From Lasiosphaeria ovina (lineage: Eukaryota > Ascomycota > Sordariomycetes > Sordariales > Lasiosphaeriaceae): a DNA stretch of 64,000 bases. The stretch covers positions 496,001-560,000 of the forward strand of contig JAULSN010000009.1 in NCBI GenBank assembly GCA_033439765.1. Direction: 5' to 3'. The position numbers and the translations under genes were made by a program. The notes beneath the pieces are model-generated. The model did no database searches and had not been told where the DNA came from. It saw only the letters and a program-made list of their open reading frames with translations. How positions within the stretch are numbered: position 1 is the first letter of the stretch; the number at the start of each line of letters is the position of its first letter. Below, in pieces: positions 20,566-31,602 of this stretch.

Positions 20566-21440
20566 GTTATTTTTCTACGTACTTGATATAGGGTGTCGTT
20601 CATGTGAGTGGGCGGCGCCGAGAGGCGAAAAATATATTCGCGATCTGGAGGGCAGGGCGGAGTGTAGCGTTCTGAATATACTTGTTGCGTATAGTTTGTA
20701 TATATAGAGTTCTACCGCTTGTAGTATATAACACAACGATATTATTTCTAGATCCTATCTAGTCCCCCTGAAGGGGATCTGCGATGCCAGCAAACTTGAG
20801 ATATGGAATTTATTAGCAGCGGACGTAGAAGAAAGCATAGTAGACCAGAAGCTCCGTCAAGTTCCGTAGAGTCAAACTAGTCACTGGGATATAAAGAACA
20901 AGAGTACAAATAAGAAGAGTCCATTTTAATAGGAAATAATTACATTTTTTTACCGGGGAGCTCGCCAGGCCGCCCGTATATCTAGAAGTCTTAAAGCATT
21001 CTCACAACACCCCGCTAGTTTCCTTCGAAAGACTCAAGGGAAAATAATAAGGGAGGACGGCCCCCCGCTAGGCTAAAGATGGCGTACTATCCATATTGAG
21101 TAAGGTGGGTAGCTAAGAAAGAGATGATAATGAACTAGATCATAATAGGCTAGGATAGTCCGCATCATGTGCCTGTGTATAAACGAGGTAACCGGCCGTA
21201 TAGAAGAATTTGCATTTCTTTTCTAACAGGACCTCAATAAAGCAGCTCTGCCTGAGACAAATCCCCGGCAGCCGGTGTTTGACGGCGCGAGCCACTTACG
21301 CTAAGCCAGCTTGTTATAGATATATTGTGAAACGTGTTCAATGGCTACTCCATATCTATTTTTCCGAAAAAGGAAAACGAGGCACGCTCATCCTTCATCG
21401 TCATTGCATCCCAAGATTTACGATCTCCGCATAACCCTCT
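20566..21440. other. AT-rich intergenic stretch, no gene
   Basis: Rich in TpA and stop codons in all frames, consistent with RIP-affected repeat remains, but no element could be recognised. Confidence 0.5.
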
Positions 21441-21447
21441 CGAGAAC

Positions 21448-21675
21448 CTAGACCCGAATCTCCACTCGCGGCCTCCACGCTGAGTACACCTTCTTGTTGT
21501 GGGCCTCGATCTCGGCCTTTTTGGCCCAGGTCTCGGCCTCTTTGGCCCTGGTCTCGGCCCGCCCCGCCCTCGCCTCGGCCTCCACAGCCCTCGCTACGGC
21601 CTCCACGGCCATCGGCAAGACCTGGCCGCTACCATCGACTTCGCATGGCCTTGCTATGCTAGTTCTCGATGCCAA
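21448..21675 (-). CDS. Hypothetical Ala/Glu/Arg coiled-coil ORF
   Basis: A 75-codon minus-strand frame with heptad-like AEARAGRAETRAKEAETW. Its 3' part (21467-21498) is a 32-bp sequence identical to 1228-1259 inside the HNH-like gene but read in another frame, so this ORF is probably a recombinant by-product. Confidence 0.25.
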   Translation of the reverse strand: MASRTSIARPCEVDGSGQVLPMAVEAVARAVEAEARAGRAETRAKEAETWAKKAEIEAHNKKVYSAWRPRVEIRV

Positions 21676-21836
21676 TTCCTACAATCCTCTTATAGAGGTG
21701 TGTAACTTTGCCCGCGGCACCGTCGACGTGTACCAGAGCCGGGCCCCACGTCCAGTGACTATGAAACTTAGCCCCAATTGCGCCTATACCGCCGCGATCA
21801 CATGCGAGGGTTGGGAACGCACATATGACGGCATCG

Positions 21837-22400
21837 TCATTCCAGACTTTGGTAAGGGTGGTATACCCGCGCGCACGGACAAGTAGCTTCGTATCGCACG
21901 CTATCGCGGACGGTCGAGTACGAGCAGTAGGTGTAGCCGCCGTCGAAGATGCCGATTCTGCGTAATGCCGGGTCGATGCTGAGCGAGCGGCCCTTGATGC
22001 CGCGGTCTAGAAACAGACCAGTCATAATGCTGGTCCACGAAAAAGGCCTGGTGAGGCTGCCGTCTGGGTGCTCGATGATGTTATCGGGCCCTAGGGCCTT
22101 GTCCTTGACGTATTTGAGCAGCTTGTACTTCTCTTCATAGAGCTTGAGGGCACGGCGGGCTTGCTGGTTGCGGCAGTCGACTGAACCAAAGGTGGCCGGG
22201 ATGTACCGGCTCACCTCGCCGCGGAAGGCAGCCTCGGCCACCCGACGGTGCTTCCATCGGTTCTCCCAGGTTGATATCCAAGCAGTCGACGACAGCATAG
22301 GACGCTGAAAGAGCGTCCATCGTTATCTCCGAGTCCCAGTCATCTGGCACCCTGTCCATCACCATATAAGGGTAGGCCACAGGCTCCTCCGACGAGACCG
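21837..22400 (-). pseudogene. NmrA-like / isoflavone-reductase-type oxidoreductase fragment
   Basis: Across two frames (shift near 22250) the minus strand reads ITMDALSASYAVVDCLD, VAEAAFRGEVSRYIPATFGS, ALKLYEEKYKLLKYVKDKA, FSWTSIMTGLFLDRGIKG and RRIGIFDGGYTYCSYSTV. This is the order seen in NmrA-like/PCBER NAD(P)-binding proteins: substrate-pocket RFIP-x-FGS, the catalytic-region Lys helix, (F/Y)SWT-x-I-x-x-G-x-FLD and the DGG loop. The N-terminal GxxGxxG nucleotide-binding loop is not found and the frame breaks after SVRYEA. Such enzymes reduce small molecules or sense NADP; many sit in metabolite clusters. Fragment only. Confidence 0.6.
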
Positions 22401-22848
22401 GGTGCAGCACTCTCAACGCAAGTTGTCTTCCACATACATACACACACCGTGACGATGGCCGTGGACGCCGTAGCGAGGGCTGTGGAGGGCCGAGATGGAG
22501 GCCAGGACCCTCAGGTCCGGTTCCTCCATTAAGGGCCGGGCGCAGACCGGGGACTAGAGCCACCACGAGGTGCAGGACAGGACCCTGACGATAGGGCCAT
22601 CGAGTTCTTCGAGACCTCTGAACAGTAAGTTCCCATCAATTACGCCGGTAATAGACGGCAGGCGCGTTCTAGTTCACATGTTCCATGGCAGTGTCTACAA
22701 CAAGAAGAACTCCCACTACACCCACTACATCGCCGACCCTGCCTTTCCCGTCCATGTTCTACTACCGCCAGACCGAGCCCGCACCCTATGGCGCCCACTC
22801 GATAGCCTTTCTACCAACCATCCTCGTCAGGCTCTTTGGCGAAGGTCC

Positions 22849-23433
22849 CTATATAGGCTTGGACTTGGCCGTCGATACGGTGTGGCGGATCATGTTGGTG
22901 CTGGAGACGGGGCGGTAGTGCTCGACCGGGTCGGCGGGGGCGGTCCAGTGCGGGCGGCAATACTTGCTGCACGCGTGGTTGCTGAAGAAGGAGCTGATGC
23001 CCTCGGGGCCGAGGTCCGTTTCGCCGTACTCGTAGGTGCGTGACAGGATGGCGGGTAAGTCCTTGTCGAATGTCCAGACGTCGGGTACGTTGATCTTGAT
23101 TTCCTTTGACAAGATGTTGAGCTGGTTGAAGCGGTCAACGATTTCCGCGGCCTTCTCAACGGCCTTGATATCGGGGTCGAGGGTGAAGTAGTCCTCGGAG
23201 AAGACAGCGCCAGTCTTGAACCACTTACAAACGTAGGGCTGGCCGCTCCGCTTGCCACCCGTGTATGTGCCGTAAGCGACCCAGCGGAAAGAGCCTTGGG
23301 CAAATGGGTTTTGAAGATCGTAATCGTCAAATTCCGCCGTATTGGCGTAGTTGTATCGCCCACTATCGCTAGTAGTGGCGCCTCCGATAAAGGAGGAAAA
23401 AGGAGAATGCGTGAAAGCATCGTCTAAATACAC
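22849..23433 (-). pseudogene. Alpha-kinase (MHCK/EF2K type) with catalytic middle deleted
   Basis: A 194-codon uninterrupted frame. The N-terminal lobe is clear: NPFAQGSFRWVAYGTYTGG (nucleotide-binding strands), CKWFKTG with the ATP-contacting Lys, and EIKINVPDVWTFDKD. The text then jumps to LPAILSRTYEYGETDLGPEG and FFSNHACSKYC, the zinc-binding end of the alpha-kinase fold. About 100 residues that should lie between (substrate and metal-binding catalytic residues, Gly-rich loop) are missing without frame loss. Alpha-kinases phosphorylate Ser/Thr in helical contexts and are expanded in several ascomycetes. The remaining protein could fold poorly and is predicted inactive. Confidence 0.75.
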
Positions 23434-24072
23434 AAAGAATATTATCTAAATGCATCATGGACGGCCGTCAAGTCAGTCTTCATCGAGGACGACGACGACG
23501 GCCGACGATGCTTGAAGATCTTCTTATCGAGGAGCTCGACACGGTTAGTCGAATTACAAAATATAATAGCCTGGTTAATCTGGAGCTTGGAGAACAAGGT
23601 ATTGAGGCAGTAGACCTTCTACTTCTCCTCGACATATGCGTAGTACTAGGTAACACGGCGGAGAGTGAGCTCGTCCATCAGGTTAATCTCGTAGGGCGAG
23701 TTCATATTCCGGGCCTTGAAATCTTTGACCGAAATGGGAAATGTAGCGGAAAAGATCGAGGCCAGGACCCTCAGGTCCTCTATGAAGGCCCCGGAGCAGG
23801 ATTATGATGATGAGGAGAGCGAATACTCTGACGGTGAGACGATTCCGACGAAGACTCTGATGAAAAGGTGAGGGCTCTGGCCAAGAAAAACGCCGACCAT
23901 ACTACAAATGATGCCGCAAGTCCAGTCTCGAAACATAGATCCGAGACACTACTAAGGAAGCTGGTAAGGAAAAAGGAGAATGTATGAAGGCATCGTCCAA
24001 ATACACAAAGGGCATTATCCAAATGTATTATAGGCGAGGCCGTCAAGTCCTTCTTCATCGAGGACGACGACG
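23395..24072. repeat. Direct duplication, two ~105-bp copies
   Basis: 23395-23500 and 23968-24072 match along their length (start GGAAAAAGGAGAATG, end ATCGAGGACGACGACG) with scattered transitions, 573 bp apart, same orientation. Between them the plus strand encodes acidic, protein-like segments ([19 protein letters not shown]). Confidence 0.8.
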
Positions 24073-24705
24073 CGGCCGACGACGAGGGCGACTACATCAT
24101 CGTCGGCAATGGCGTCTATTACCTCCCAGACGCGCCCCCATTTTCCCGTTTCGAAGACGACTCGGAGGACGTGGCGCTCAATATCATCGACGGCCTGCTC
24201 GTCGTCAAAGGCCTCTCGGATCGTTACCAGGAGGGCCCTTCTTACAGCTGTCTTCTGCTTTTCGACCTCATTGGCCGCTGCTCTGTACTTCCGTACTGCG
24301 TCGGCCGAGCGCCTGGACGCAGCGCGGAGCGCATCTCGACCTTGAACAAGCCCCCTGATGCGAGGGTCGCGGTTGACGGAGGCAGACTGCCCCGCCGTGA
24401 GCTTCGTGGGCCGGCGTTTGCTGATCGAGGAACCCAGACTGCACATCGCCTTCATCACGGCGCGCTGGGGCTCGAGACCCTGGGTAATCGCTCGGGTGTC
24501 TGCGACCATCTCATGCGACAGGTAATGCTTGAGCAATGTCCTCGAGTCCGCGTGCTGCATGATCAGGTTGCGGAGACCTTCGCTTACATCGCCTATTCGT
24601 GCAGAAGGTCAGCAGAGAGATTGCTTCCAGCAAGGCAGATGCACATACCGCTCTTATCGGATTCCATAGCTGCATTATAGCCGTTGTTCGCTGTTTGCCT
24701 CTCGT
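24015..24705 (-). pseudogene. DUF3435 tyrosine-recombinase-like protein, catalytic end
   Basis: Exon 1 ends at 24649 (...MESDKSG); the intron 24648-24593 starts GTATGT, has a GCTGAC branch and ends AATAG; exon 2 continues DVSEGLRNLIMQHADSRTLL, KHYLSHEMVADTRAITQGLE, SISKRRPTKLTAGQSASVNR. This is the characteristic stretch of fungal DUF3435 proteins: the conserved His (MQH) and the Tyr of KHYL correspond to the C-terminal active-site residues of tyrosine recombinases, the family that includes Starship captains. A long helical region follows (YRAAANEVEKQKTAVRRALL). Beyond about 24180 the sequence no longer looks like the family and overlaps the local duplication. The N-terminal two thirds are missing. 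Confidence 0.75.
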
Positions 24706-25851
24706 AGCCAGATGCGGAGGCACCGTTCAGCGACCCCTTCCTGACTTGCCAGGTAGCTTATTTTACCAGGAGATACAGATTTAGCCCACCAGCCCCAGCC
24801 CTTGTTATAACAGCGCCGACGGACTACGGACTTGGCAAACATTCATGCTACACGCGTCGAGGCCACGTGCGCAAACGAGGCGTACGCGCATCAGGCAGCC
24901 CAAGGCAGAATGGCAAGGCACCTTGACTCTATTGTTAGCATCGCCGGGGAAACTCGGCCGACGTGGGGCAGGCAACACCGATCCACGTCTGACTCGCGAG
25001 CAGCTACGCGAGGGCTGTGAGTCACGAGTGGCTCACAGTCCACATCTGTATACCACAACGGCGTGTCCTGGTGAGTTAGCTCTTCACCTAACGCACGACA
25101 TATCCAGGCTTCCGTCATTCTTCCGCGCTGTAGACTATGTGACGGCTATCCCGGGTCCTACGACGCCTATATTGAGGGCTATAAAAGATGACCATGGAAA
25201 ATAGCAGGAATTGAAGCAACCGCGAAAGCGGCAGGGCAGACACAGACAAGACCCTGGCTGTCTGGGCCCATGCACAAGGGTTGCCGGAAGCCGCGCCTCT
25301 CCTGCAGGCATGGTTCGATGGCGCCATTTTCGTTGGACCTCAGTGTTTTCCCGAGATTCAATGCTGAGCAAAGTTGCCGAGTGCACTGGCAAACACTGGT
25401 TAGGAATAGCTCTGGGGGTTTCTGGGGTTGGTTCCTTAGCCCCCGGTTCCTTCTTTCCTAGGTCAGCCCTCTTTCGATCCCCTTTCCCAGGTCAGCCCTC
25501 TTTCGATCCCCTTTCCCACCCGTTGTCCAGCCTCCCCAACAACTTTTGCAGAAGTCAGTCGGCGCATAAGAAAAAACATACCCCACAATCTGTTTCGCCT
25601 CTGCTTTTTGGATTTTCGCAGCCTCCGCCAGATTCACTTTTGCGCACTCTGTTGCCCGGTTCAGCAATGTCGACTCATTCACAACTATACGCGACAATAC
25701 GGATGAGGCAGCCCGCAGCGTTCCAAGTACGCCTTCATTCCAAGGCCAAGACTAATGGAGAGATTCTGACTTGATAACGCGCGGATGTGGCCCAGTAACC
25801 CCCGCCCCCTTTTTCGGGAGCCGCTGAAATACCCAGACAATCCGCCGCCTC
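24706..25851. other. Intergenic, no gene assigned
   Basis: Only overlapping short frames. It holds a perfect-looking 29-bp tandem duplication (25460-25517, separate entry). Confidence 0.5.
25460..25517. repeat. 29-bp tandem duplication
   Basis: Two adjacent copies beginning AGGTCAGCCCTCTTTCGATC. Confidence 0.85.
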
Positions 25852-26463
25852 GTGCCATCTCCTTCTGCCCTTAAAAAAAAACATTGCCAAAAGTCACTTT
25901 GCCCCCCTGGTCATCAGTATCGATCTCGTGATTCCCGACAGTGTGTGGGGAGTTGGTTGACGCCGTGCCAGGGCTCTCGGTATGCATCTTCGAGACCCCG
26001 TCTGGGCCCCGACAAGCAAAAGATGGCCATGTGGGCATTTTTGAGTCGATGCAGGATCAGAAAGCTGTCAAAGCCAGAGGGAACCGTCCTCTCTTTTCCG
26101 TTGGCGGGACCCATTGTCGAGGATTTGCCTCTCTCTACGCATCATCAGACCCGGGATGGACAGACGATTGGGCGGCATATCCGCGCTGCCTGCCAAGCCT
26201 GCGCGCACTTGCGCAGCGTGGCGGCGGCGGCGGCGGCGACGAAGACGTTTCTGGCTGGCGACCTCGGCGAGCCCTTTCTCCCATGGTACAAGCGGCTACT
26301 AGTGGGACGAGTCATGCAGGTTACACAAAAAAGAGTACTGGCTTCAGGACGTAAAATTCTGCAGTCGATGATGGGTAGTAGTGGGCATCCAGACGTGCTC
26401 TTCGACGACGCCATCATCTATACGGAGGATCCCCAACGTCAGCATGTATTTATTCTTGCATGA
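25852..26463 (+). CDS. Hypothetical 203-codon ORF, doubtful
   Basis: ATG-started open frame with TIGRHIRAACQACAHLRSV, an Ala run encoded by GCG repeats, then LGEPFLPWYKRLLVGRVMQV. It overlaps a minus-strand frame of similar length. No motif recognised. Confidence 0.25.
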   Translation: MPSPSALKKKHCQKSLCPPGHQYRSRDSRQCVGSWLTPCQGSRYASSRPRLGPDKQKMAMWAFLSRCRIRKLSKPEGTVLSFPLAGPIVEDLPLSTHHQTRDGQTIGRHIRAACQACAHLRSVAAAAAATKTFLAGDLGEPFLPWYKRLLVGRVMQVTQKRVLASGRKILQSMMGSSGHPDVLFDDAIIYTEDPQRQHVFILA

Positions 26464-28360
26464 CAAACCCCCCCCGCCCCCCCCCACCCCTAACCGGCCG
26501 CCGAGTGCCCACTGAACCTGTGACAGTCGCGAAGAACAGCACTGAAGAACAGATTTGACAAGTATCCCCATGCCCGAACGCCATTTTTGACCCATGATCC
26601 GAGATAAGTAGAACTTTTCCACTCGTAGACCCGCTAACTCCACAACACTATCGTACTCCCTCTGCTTCAATCCGTAGTCGTATTCATGACACTGGCTTGT
26701 AATACTGGCCGGCTGGGCAAGGCAATTTGAAGGGAACTCTGCGCCGGCCTCACTCTCTGCGCCGGAGTCTGGGGATTTTGAGAAAGTGGCTGCCAGGGTG
26801 CGATGTGACTGTTCGAGGTGCCGGCGTCGTGTGTGTGCGAGGTCGTGTTTCCTCATCCGGATCAGACATGGAAGGGCAGACTCGATACCTGCATCTTTTC
26901 CCTGTTGTCTCCATGTTCTCTCGTGTCGTGTCGGGATAGACTCGTCTCCCAAGTCGACCAGGTTGAGAGTCTTCCTCACGTTTTTCGCTTCTGGGGGATA
27001 AGATGCGCCGCCCGCGCCGGCAGCCTCTGTGCATTCGCTGGTTGGCAACATATTTTTGGCTCGGAGGAGTAATGCCTCTGGATGAAAAAGTCTGTGGATT
27101 AGTAAATTTGTACCCGTAAAGCAGGGTCATTGCCTTATTGTTGGCCACGGAGGGACTTTTTTCCCGTGGTCGGTTGGGCGTTGACAAGCTGGAAGCCGTA
27201 GGAGGGAAATGTCGTTGTCCCACATTTGACCCTCTACCCCGCGCGGCTTAGAATATACGAGTCCTGTCCTCCTACGATGGCGCGCCTTGTCCAATGGTGA
27301 GAACAGCTGGTCCAGGATTCGGTATTCGAAGTCGAGAAACTGCACAACGGTCCGCCACTCGCTCTCAGATTCGGTGGTCTCCTCCAGACTGACGTCTATG
27401 TCAATATTATTTGCTTTGAACCTGAGTTTTTATCTCTTCTTCCAAGTCACCGATGGGCTTTTTCCGGACTTGCTCAGGTTTTCTCGGATTCTCGCCTGGT
27501 AGTTCCCAAGGATATCCTAGTGATGTGTTACGAGTAATTGCTCCGTGAGCTGATGGACTGAAGCCATCGAATAGTATTCCCCTGCGCTGCTCGGCGCCCT
27601 GAGCTGTTGGACATATGAAGGGGATTGGTCGGCTCTGAATTGCGATAGCCTGTCCCCCCCCTGGCGGTTGTTGACCGACCGACATCCTGCCTGTTGTATT
27701 GATGTCTTGAAGCTCGACGAAAGTAAGCTCTGTGGTCGGTCCCGGCCTGTCGTCGTTGCTGTGCTCTGCGAGCAACCCACCGCACCTGTATATGTCGAAG
27801 ATGCGAAGCGTCCCTGTCTAACGGCCACATGTACCTGATGAACGCCATCGCTGCGACCAACCACGCGATGAGTCTGAACAAACGGAGCATGCCCGCCTCG
27901 AGGCATTCGCGTCATCTGCACCTCCCTGGTATTGCTACTCTTGACCGGTGGGGGAGTATAAGGCGTAGAAGTCGTGGCTACGAAGGCTTGCCGCGTCTCG
28001 TCCCATTCCAGGCCCGTATTCCCCCTGTGAGTGCATGGCCTCCAGGTAGGTCGCGGCCCAATCAGAGCCCCGCACGGCCCTGTCGGCAGCTGCGGCTGTC
28101 ACTATGACAGGCTGCTGCGGCCCAACCAGCTCCCAGTCCGAATCATTTCCAAGCTGTGTTGGCAGCGGGGGATCCTCTGAAGTGACGCTCGCAAGCAAGG
28201 GCGCTTTCTCGCCGAGTCCAAGACTGTCGCTGGCCCCGACTGGCCCGACATCTCTTGCTGGAGAGCTATCGCCCTGCTGGCCTCCGCCGAGTTTGGCAGC
28301 GTCTTTTCGTGCTTTCTCACACGAATCTGCCAGCTGAGCTGCCTCAGCCAACATTTCCAC
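26344..28360 (-). pseudogene. Unknown multi-exon gene, fragmented
   Basis: A succession of protein-like minus-strand frames suggests one eroded gene. Frame 28360-27935 has helical QLADSCEKARKDAAKLGGG and ends DFYALYSPTGQE. Near 27890-27820 is a hydrophobic segment LFRLIAWLVAAMAFIRYMW. 27775-27407 has DINTTGRMSVGQQ...SLGYPWELPGENPRK. 27400-27127 has ETTESESEWRTVVQFLDFEY and GLVYSKPRG. 27051-26500 has a basic IRMRKHDLAHTRRRHLEQSH. Exon joins were not resolved. No family recognised. Confidence 0.3.
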
Positions 28361-28393
28361 TTCTCTACTACCCTGGACACACCACCACGCACC

Positions 28394-28996
28394 ATGGCGC
28401 CCATGAACAAGGCAAATCCGCTTACGCGCGAGTCATTTTGGACCAACCATCATTTTGCGCCTTGTCCGACAGATGGCTGCGACCAAGGCACGCTGTATCA
28501 CGGTGCCTTCGCCCAAGCGCACCTACACGTGTTCCACAAGCCGGAATCTTCGCTTTCCGACATGACGGCGGGAATCGAAGTCTACCACGCGCAGGGGGAC
28601 AAGAACCACCCAAGACGGAAACGAATCCAAACCATGTTCGTCGCGTGGAAATTACTCTGTCAGCAACTGGACAAACAAGGGAGTGGCTCGGATATGACAG
28701 GACAGGGAACGGTCAGCTTGCGACGTACTGGTACATTCTGTACGCGGTGCATCACACGGGTTGCCAAAGCCGAGGCCGAGATCTGGACGTTGCTGTAAGT
28801 ATAATGCGGACGGATCATCATCGACGAATCATGTCTAACCCTGCATCTTCACAGGTTGCCCAGTGCTCTCGGGCGCCGTATCTTGGCAGCTGAAGGCAGT
28901 AGATTGCTACAAACGGGCGGCCTTCTGGACACCCACCGCAAACCGCATGGCACCCTCAGCTCCTCCTCCAGGCGCTCGGGTCTGGGGATGACATGA
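28394..28996 (+). CDS. Hypothetical protein, two exons
   Basis: Exon 1 28394-28794 starts with ATG; the intron 28795-28854 has GTAAGT, TCTAAC and CACAG; exon 2 28855-28996 ends in TGA. The product (about 180 residues) begins MAPMNKANPLTRESFWTNHH and has FAPCPTDGCDQGT and FCTRC, possibly metal-binding Cys pairs, plus a basic NHPRRKRIQT. Strong splice consensus supports a real gene. The reading after the intron is uncertain because the other two frames downstream also look coding. Family not recognised. Confidence 0.4.
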
Positions 28997-29590
28997 TTCT
29001 GGACGACTTCTTCTTCCTAGCAAATTCGCCCTCCCTGCCCGACACATCTGTATCGCCCTCGCGGCCCGAGAAGTATCTGCTGGGAGGATCCATCCTACTT
29101 CCCTGCCCCCCCGTGTGGCACGGCCTTCTCAGTCAAGTGTGCAACCTGGCCGTAGATGTCTCGGCGAGGGACTACCCCGACACCCTGCCGTCGTCTCTGC
29201 TCTGGCTTGTTCGACTGTTTGCGCCAATTTTGGGCGGCAGAGAACCCACTATGTTCTGGCACCGCTCCAGGTCGCCTTGATCGCACTGGAGGGCATCTCG
29301 CGCAATCCCCGAGAGCTGGGCGCCCTGGCCGATGTCTTTCCCCGTGGACCAAATCGCCGCCCTTCTCAACATTCTCCATGGGCGGCACGGGGACATGGGT
29401 TACAAACGCCAAGCCGGGCCTGGCACCGCATCGCCCAGCGCCGTGTCTTGGTTCGCGAGCTCCAAGCAACTCCTGGGCCTCGGCGGCAAGAAGCCCACGG
29501 ATGGGGCACATTCCGCCAGGGTGGATAGCTGGCTCTTGCTGCCTAGGGCGGAAAATGGTCTCCTTCACAAAAATGAACAAAAGACGAAAA
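28997..29590 (+). pseudogene. Frameshifted coding remnant downstream of the spliced ORF
   Basis: Three plus-strand frames succeed each other with continuous protein-like text: DDFFFLANSPSLPDTSVSPS and ...LLWLVRLFAPILGGR (to about 29255), LQVALIALEGISRNPRELGA (to about 29330), VDQIAALLNILHGRHGDMGY (to about 29560). At least two one-base shifts are implied. It is probably the 3' part of the gene starting at 28394. Function unknown. Confidence 0.35.
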
Positions 29591-30479
29591 GAGAAGATGG
29601 AAACAGAGGATTAAGGGATGAGATGTCGGGAGAGAACCGGAGGCGAATGGGACGATGGACTACCTACTCACGCGTGGGGCGGGCGAGTCGAGTCCAGATC
29701 GAAATTCGGGCCGAGACCCGCGTTCAGGCCTAAGAAATCCCACGAGAAAGCCAAATTGCTCAGCCGAAAAGAGAGAACAGAACACGCTATCCCGGGGCAC
29801 TTGACACGCTTTTCGGGCGTTCCCAACCCATGCTTGGCCCAACAGTCTATTTCTCAGTAACACTGGCTACATCGTTCGGGAAGACCGTACCGAGATCACG
29901 GATGGCTTCAGACGCACCCCTGCTCTCTCGGCCACCCCGGCAGCGGCCACCTTGTAGATTTGGTGGACTACCTGTCTGGAGCACGTCGCCGTCCTGCCCG
30001 CTCTGGATTGTGTTCAGGGCTGCTGGAGCCAGCACTCATGACATCAATACAGCAGCGCTGGATAAGCTAAGAAGACAATAGGCACCGAAGAGTAGAGAGA
30101 TCGGGCGCCATCACGATACGATCGTGTGTCGGATTCACTTGGCGTCGAGCGCCGTACAAAGTAGCACGTCGCTGCGCCGCCGCCGCTCCTTGCAGCGCGC
30201 CAGCCGCGCGCCGCCGATACAGCCCCCCGCAGACCCAAGTTTCTCGATGCCGAAGATACCCAGTGCCAATGTCCAGGCCGATCTCGTCGGGCACGGCACT
30301 CCACGGGGCCGTGGCGTCGAAACTAGATCCCAGCCCGGCGCTCCAGGTCGCCGAAGTCGTTGGAATTGGGATCTAGGACTCTAGAGATGGCGGGGGGATC
30401 GATGACTTGTCGCGCATCACGGCGCGCCCGGCCGCCGTCCAGGCGCTCCGGATTCGTCGTCGTCCTGAGGCCACGAATG
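29591..30479. other. Intergenic, no gene seen
   Basis: Overlapping short frames only; composition GC-rich and unremarkable. Confidence 0.5.
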
Positions 30480-30930
30480 GGGTACGCTGTCTGAAATTGC
30501 GGACGGTAGCGCAAGGGATGGCGGTGGTGTGTAGGATGGCGTTGTGGAGGATGGCAGTATGGAGAACGGCGGTAATGGTGACGCCAGGGAGGACCAGTAG
30601 CCAGACATGTAGATCGGCCCCATCAACAACAGCGTAGAGGATGGCAGCGTAGGGAAGGACATGCTGAACAGCGGCTCAGGGCATCTCGGCAGGCTGGATG
30701 ACGGTGCCCCGACGACCATAGGCGACAGCGGCGTAGTCACTATAAAGTCTGGCAATGGGCAAACCGGCGGCGTAACGGATAGAGTGAAGGACGACGATAT
30801 GTGACTGTGTGTAGGACGACGCTATGATGGTCAGTGTAAAGCGCGACGACAGCGTGACGGATAGTGTGAAGGCCGGTAATGTGAGGGAAAACGGCCCTGG
30901 AGCAAAGCCTATCGGCGCCGTTGCCATGCT
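30480..30930. repeat. Degenerate short-unit tandem repeat
   Basis: Phrases like GGATGGCgg(t)nGTGTGnAGGA and GACGACGnnATGnnGGnnAGTGTGAA recur with drift across the stretch, explaining the Ser/Thr/Pro-rich long frames seen on the minus strand. Confidence 0.4.
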
Positions 30931-31602
30931 GTCGACTCGGAACAGGGTGGTAACTCTGTAGGAAAAGGGAGGGTTCGCTGGGCGGACGGGAGGTTTCTAA
31001 GGTGGGATATTCAGTCGAAAGGATCTGGCCTGCGTTGGGAGGACTTGTCGTGTTCAGCTGGAAGATCTGGGAAGGAGAGGCCGCTAGTTGCTTGCTAAGT
31101 AGATGACCTATTTTTGAAAGGAGAGGAGAAAAGACGGTGAAGCAGTCTTCCCAAGCAGGGGCCCCGCGGGAGCCTCTAGTGACCGCAGGGAGCAAGACGC
31201 CGAGCCGATCGCCCATAACCAACCCTAATAGGGGACCCAGACTCGCTCTAGGACCACGAAGATGGGCACCTGCGTTGTGCTGTGCGCCGTACTTCAGCCC
31301 CTGGTTATGCTGGACGGCGAGATGCTCCAGCATGGTCCACTAAATCTACGAGGTGCGCTCTACGAGGTGCCCGCCTGAAGCGCCTGTGTTTAGGGGGTGC
31401 GTCTGAAGCCGCCGGCATGTTGCCTCGGAAGGGCTGTAGTGCCGTGTGATGTCTCAGACCCCGGCGCTCTGCTCAAGCTTTTGCGCAAGAGATTCAGCCA
31501 CGTCGTCAGTGCTGCCTCTCGGGAGAACGAATGGCACCTAGGCCTCAATAATTCTACTTCGTTCCTTCCTCGGGCCGCGACTGGTGGAGGCAATGGATCG
31601 AG
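30931..31602. other. Intergenic, no gene assigned
   Basis: A long minus-strand frame ends in the tandem repeat to its left and lacks motifs; considered non-genic. Confidence 0.4.

Noticed and set aside
26344..27051. Single 235-codon gene on the minus strand
   Set aside because: The last third reads through a C-run as Gly repeats and overlaps a plus-strand frame; only the 5' part was kept as piece of a fragmented gene.
30740..31333. 197-codon minus-strand ORF
   Set aside because: Its C-terminal half is a degenerate tandem repeat and the remainder shows no motif.
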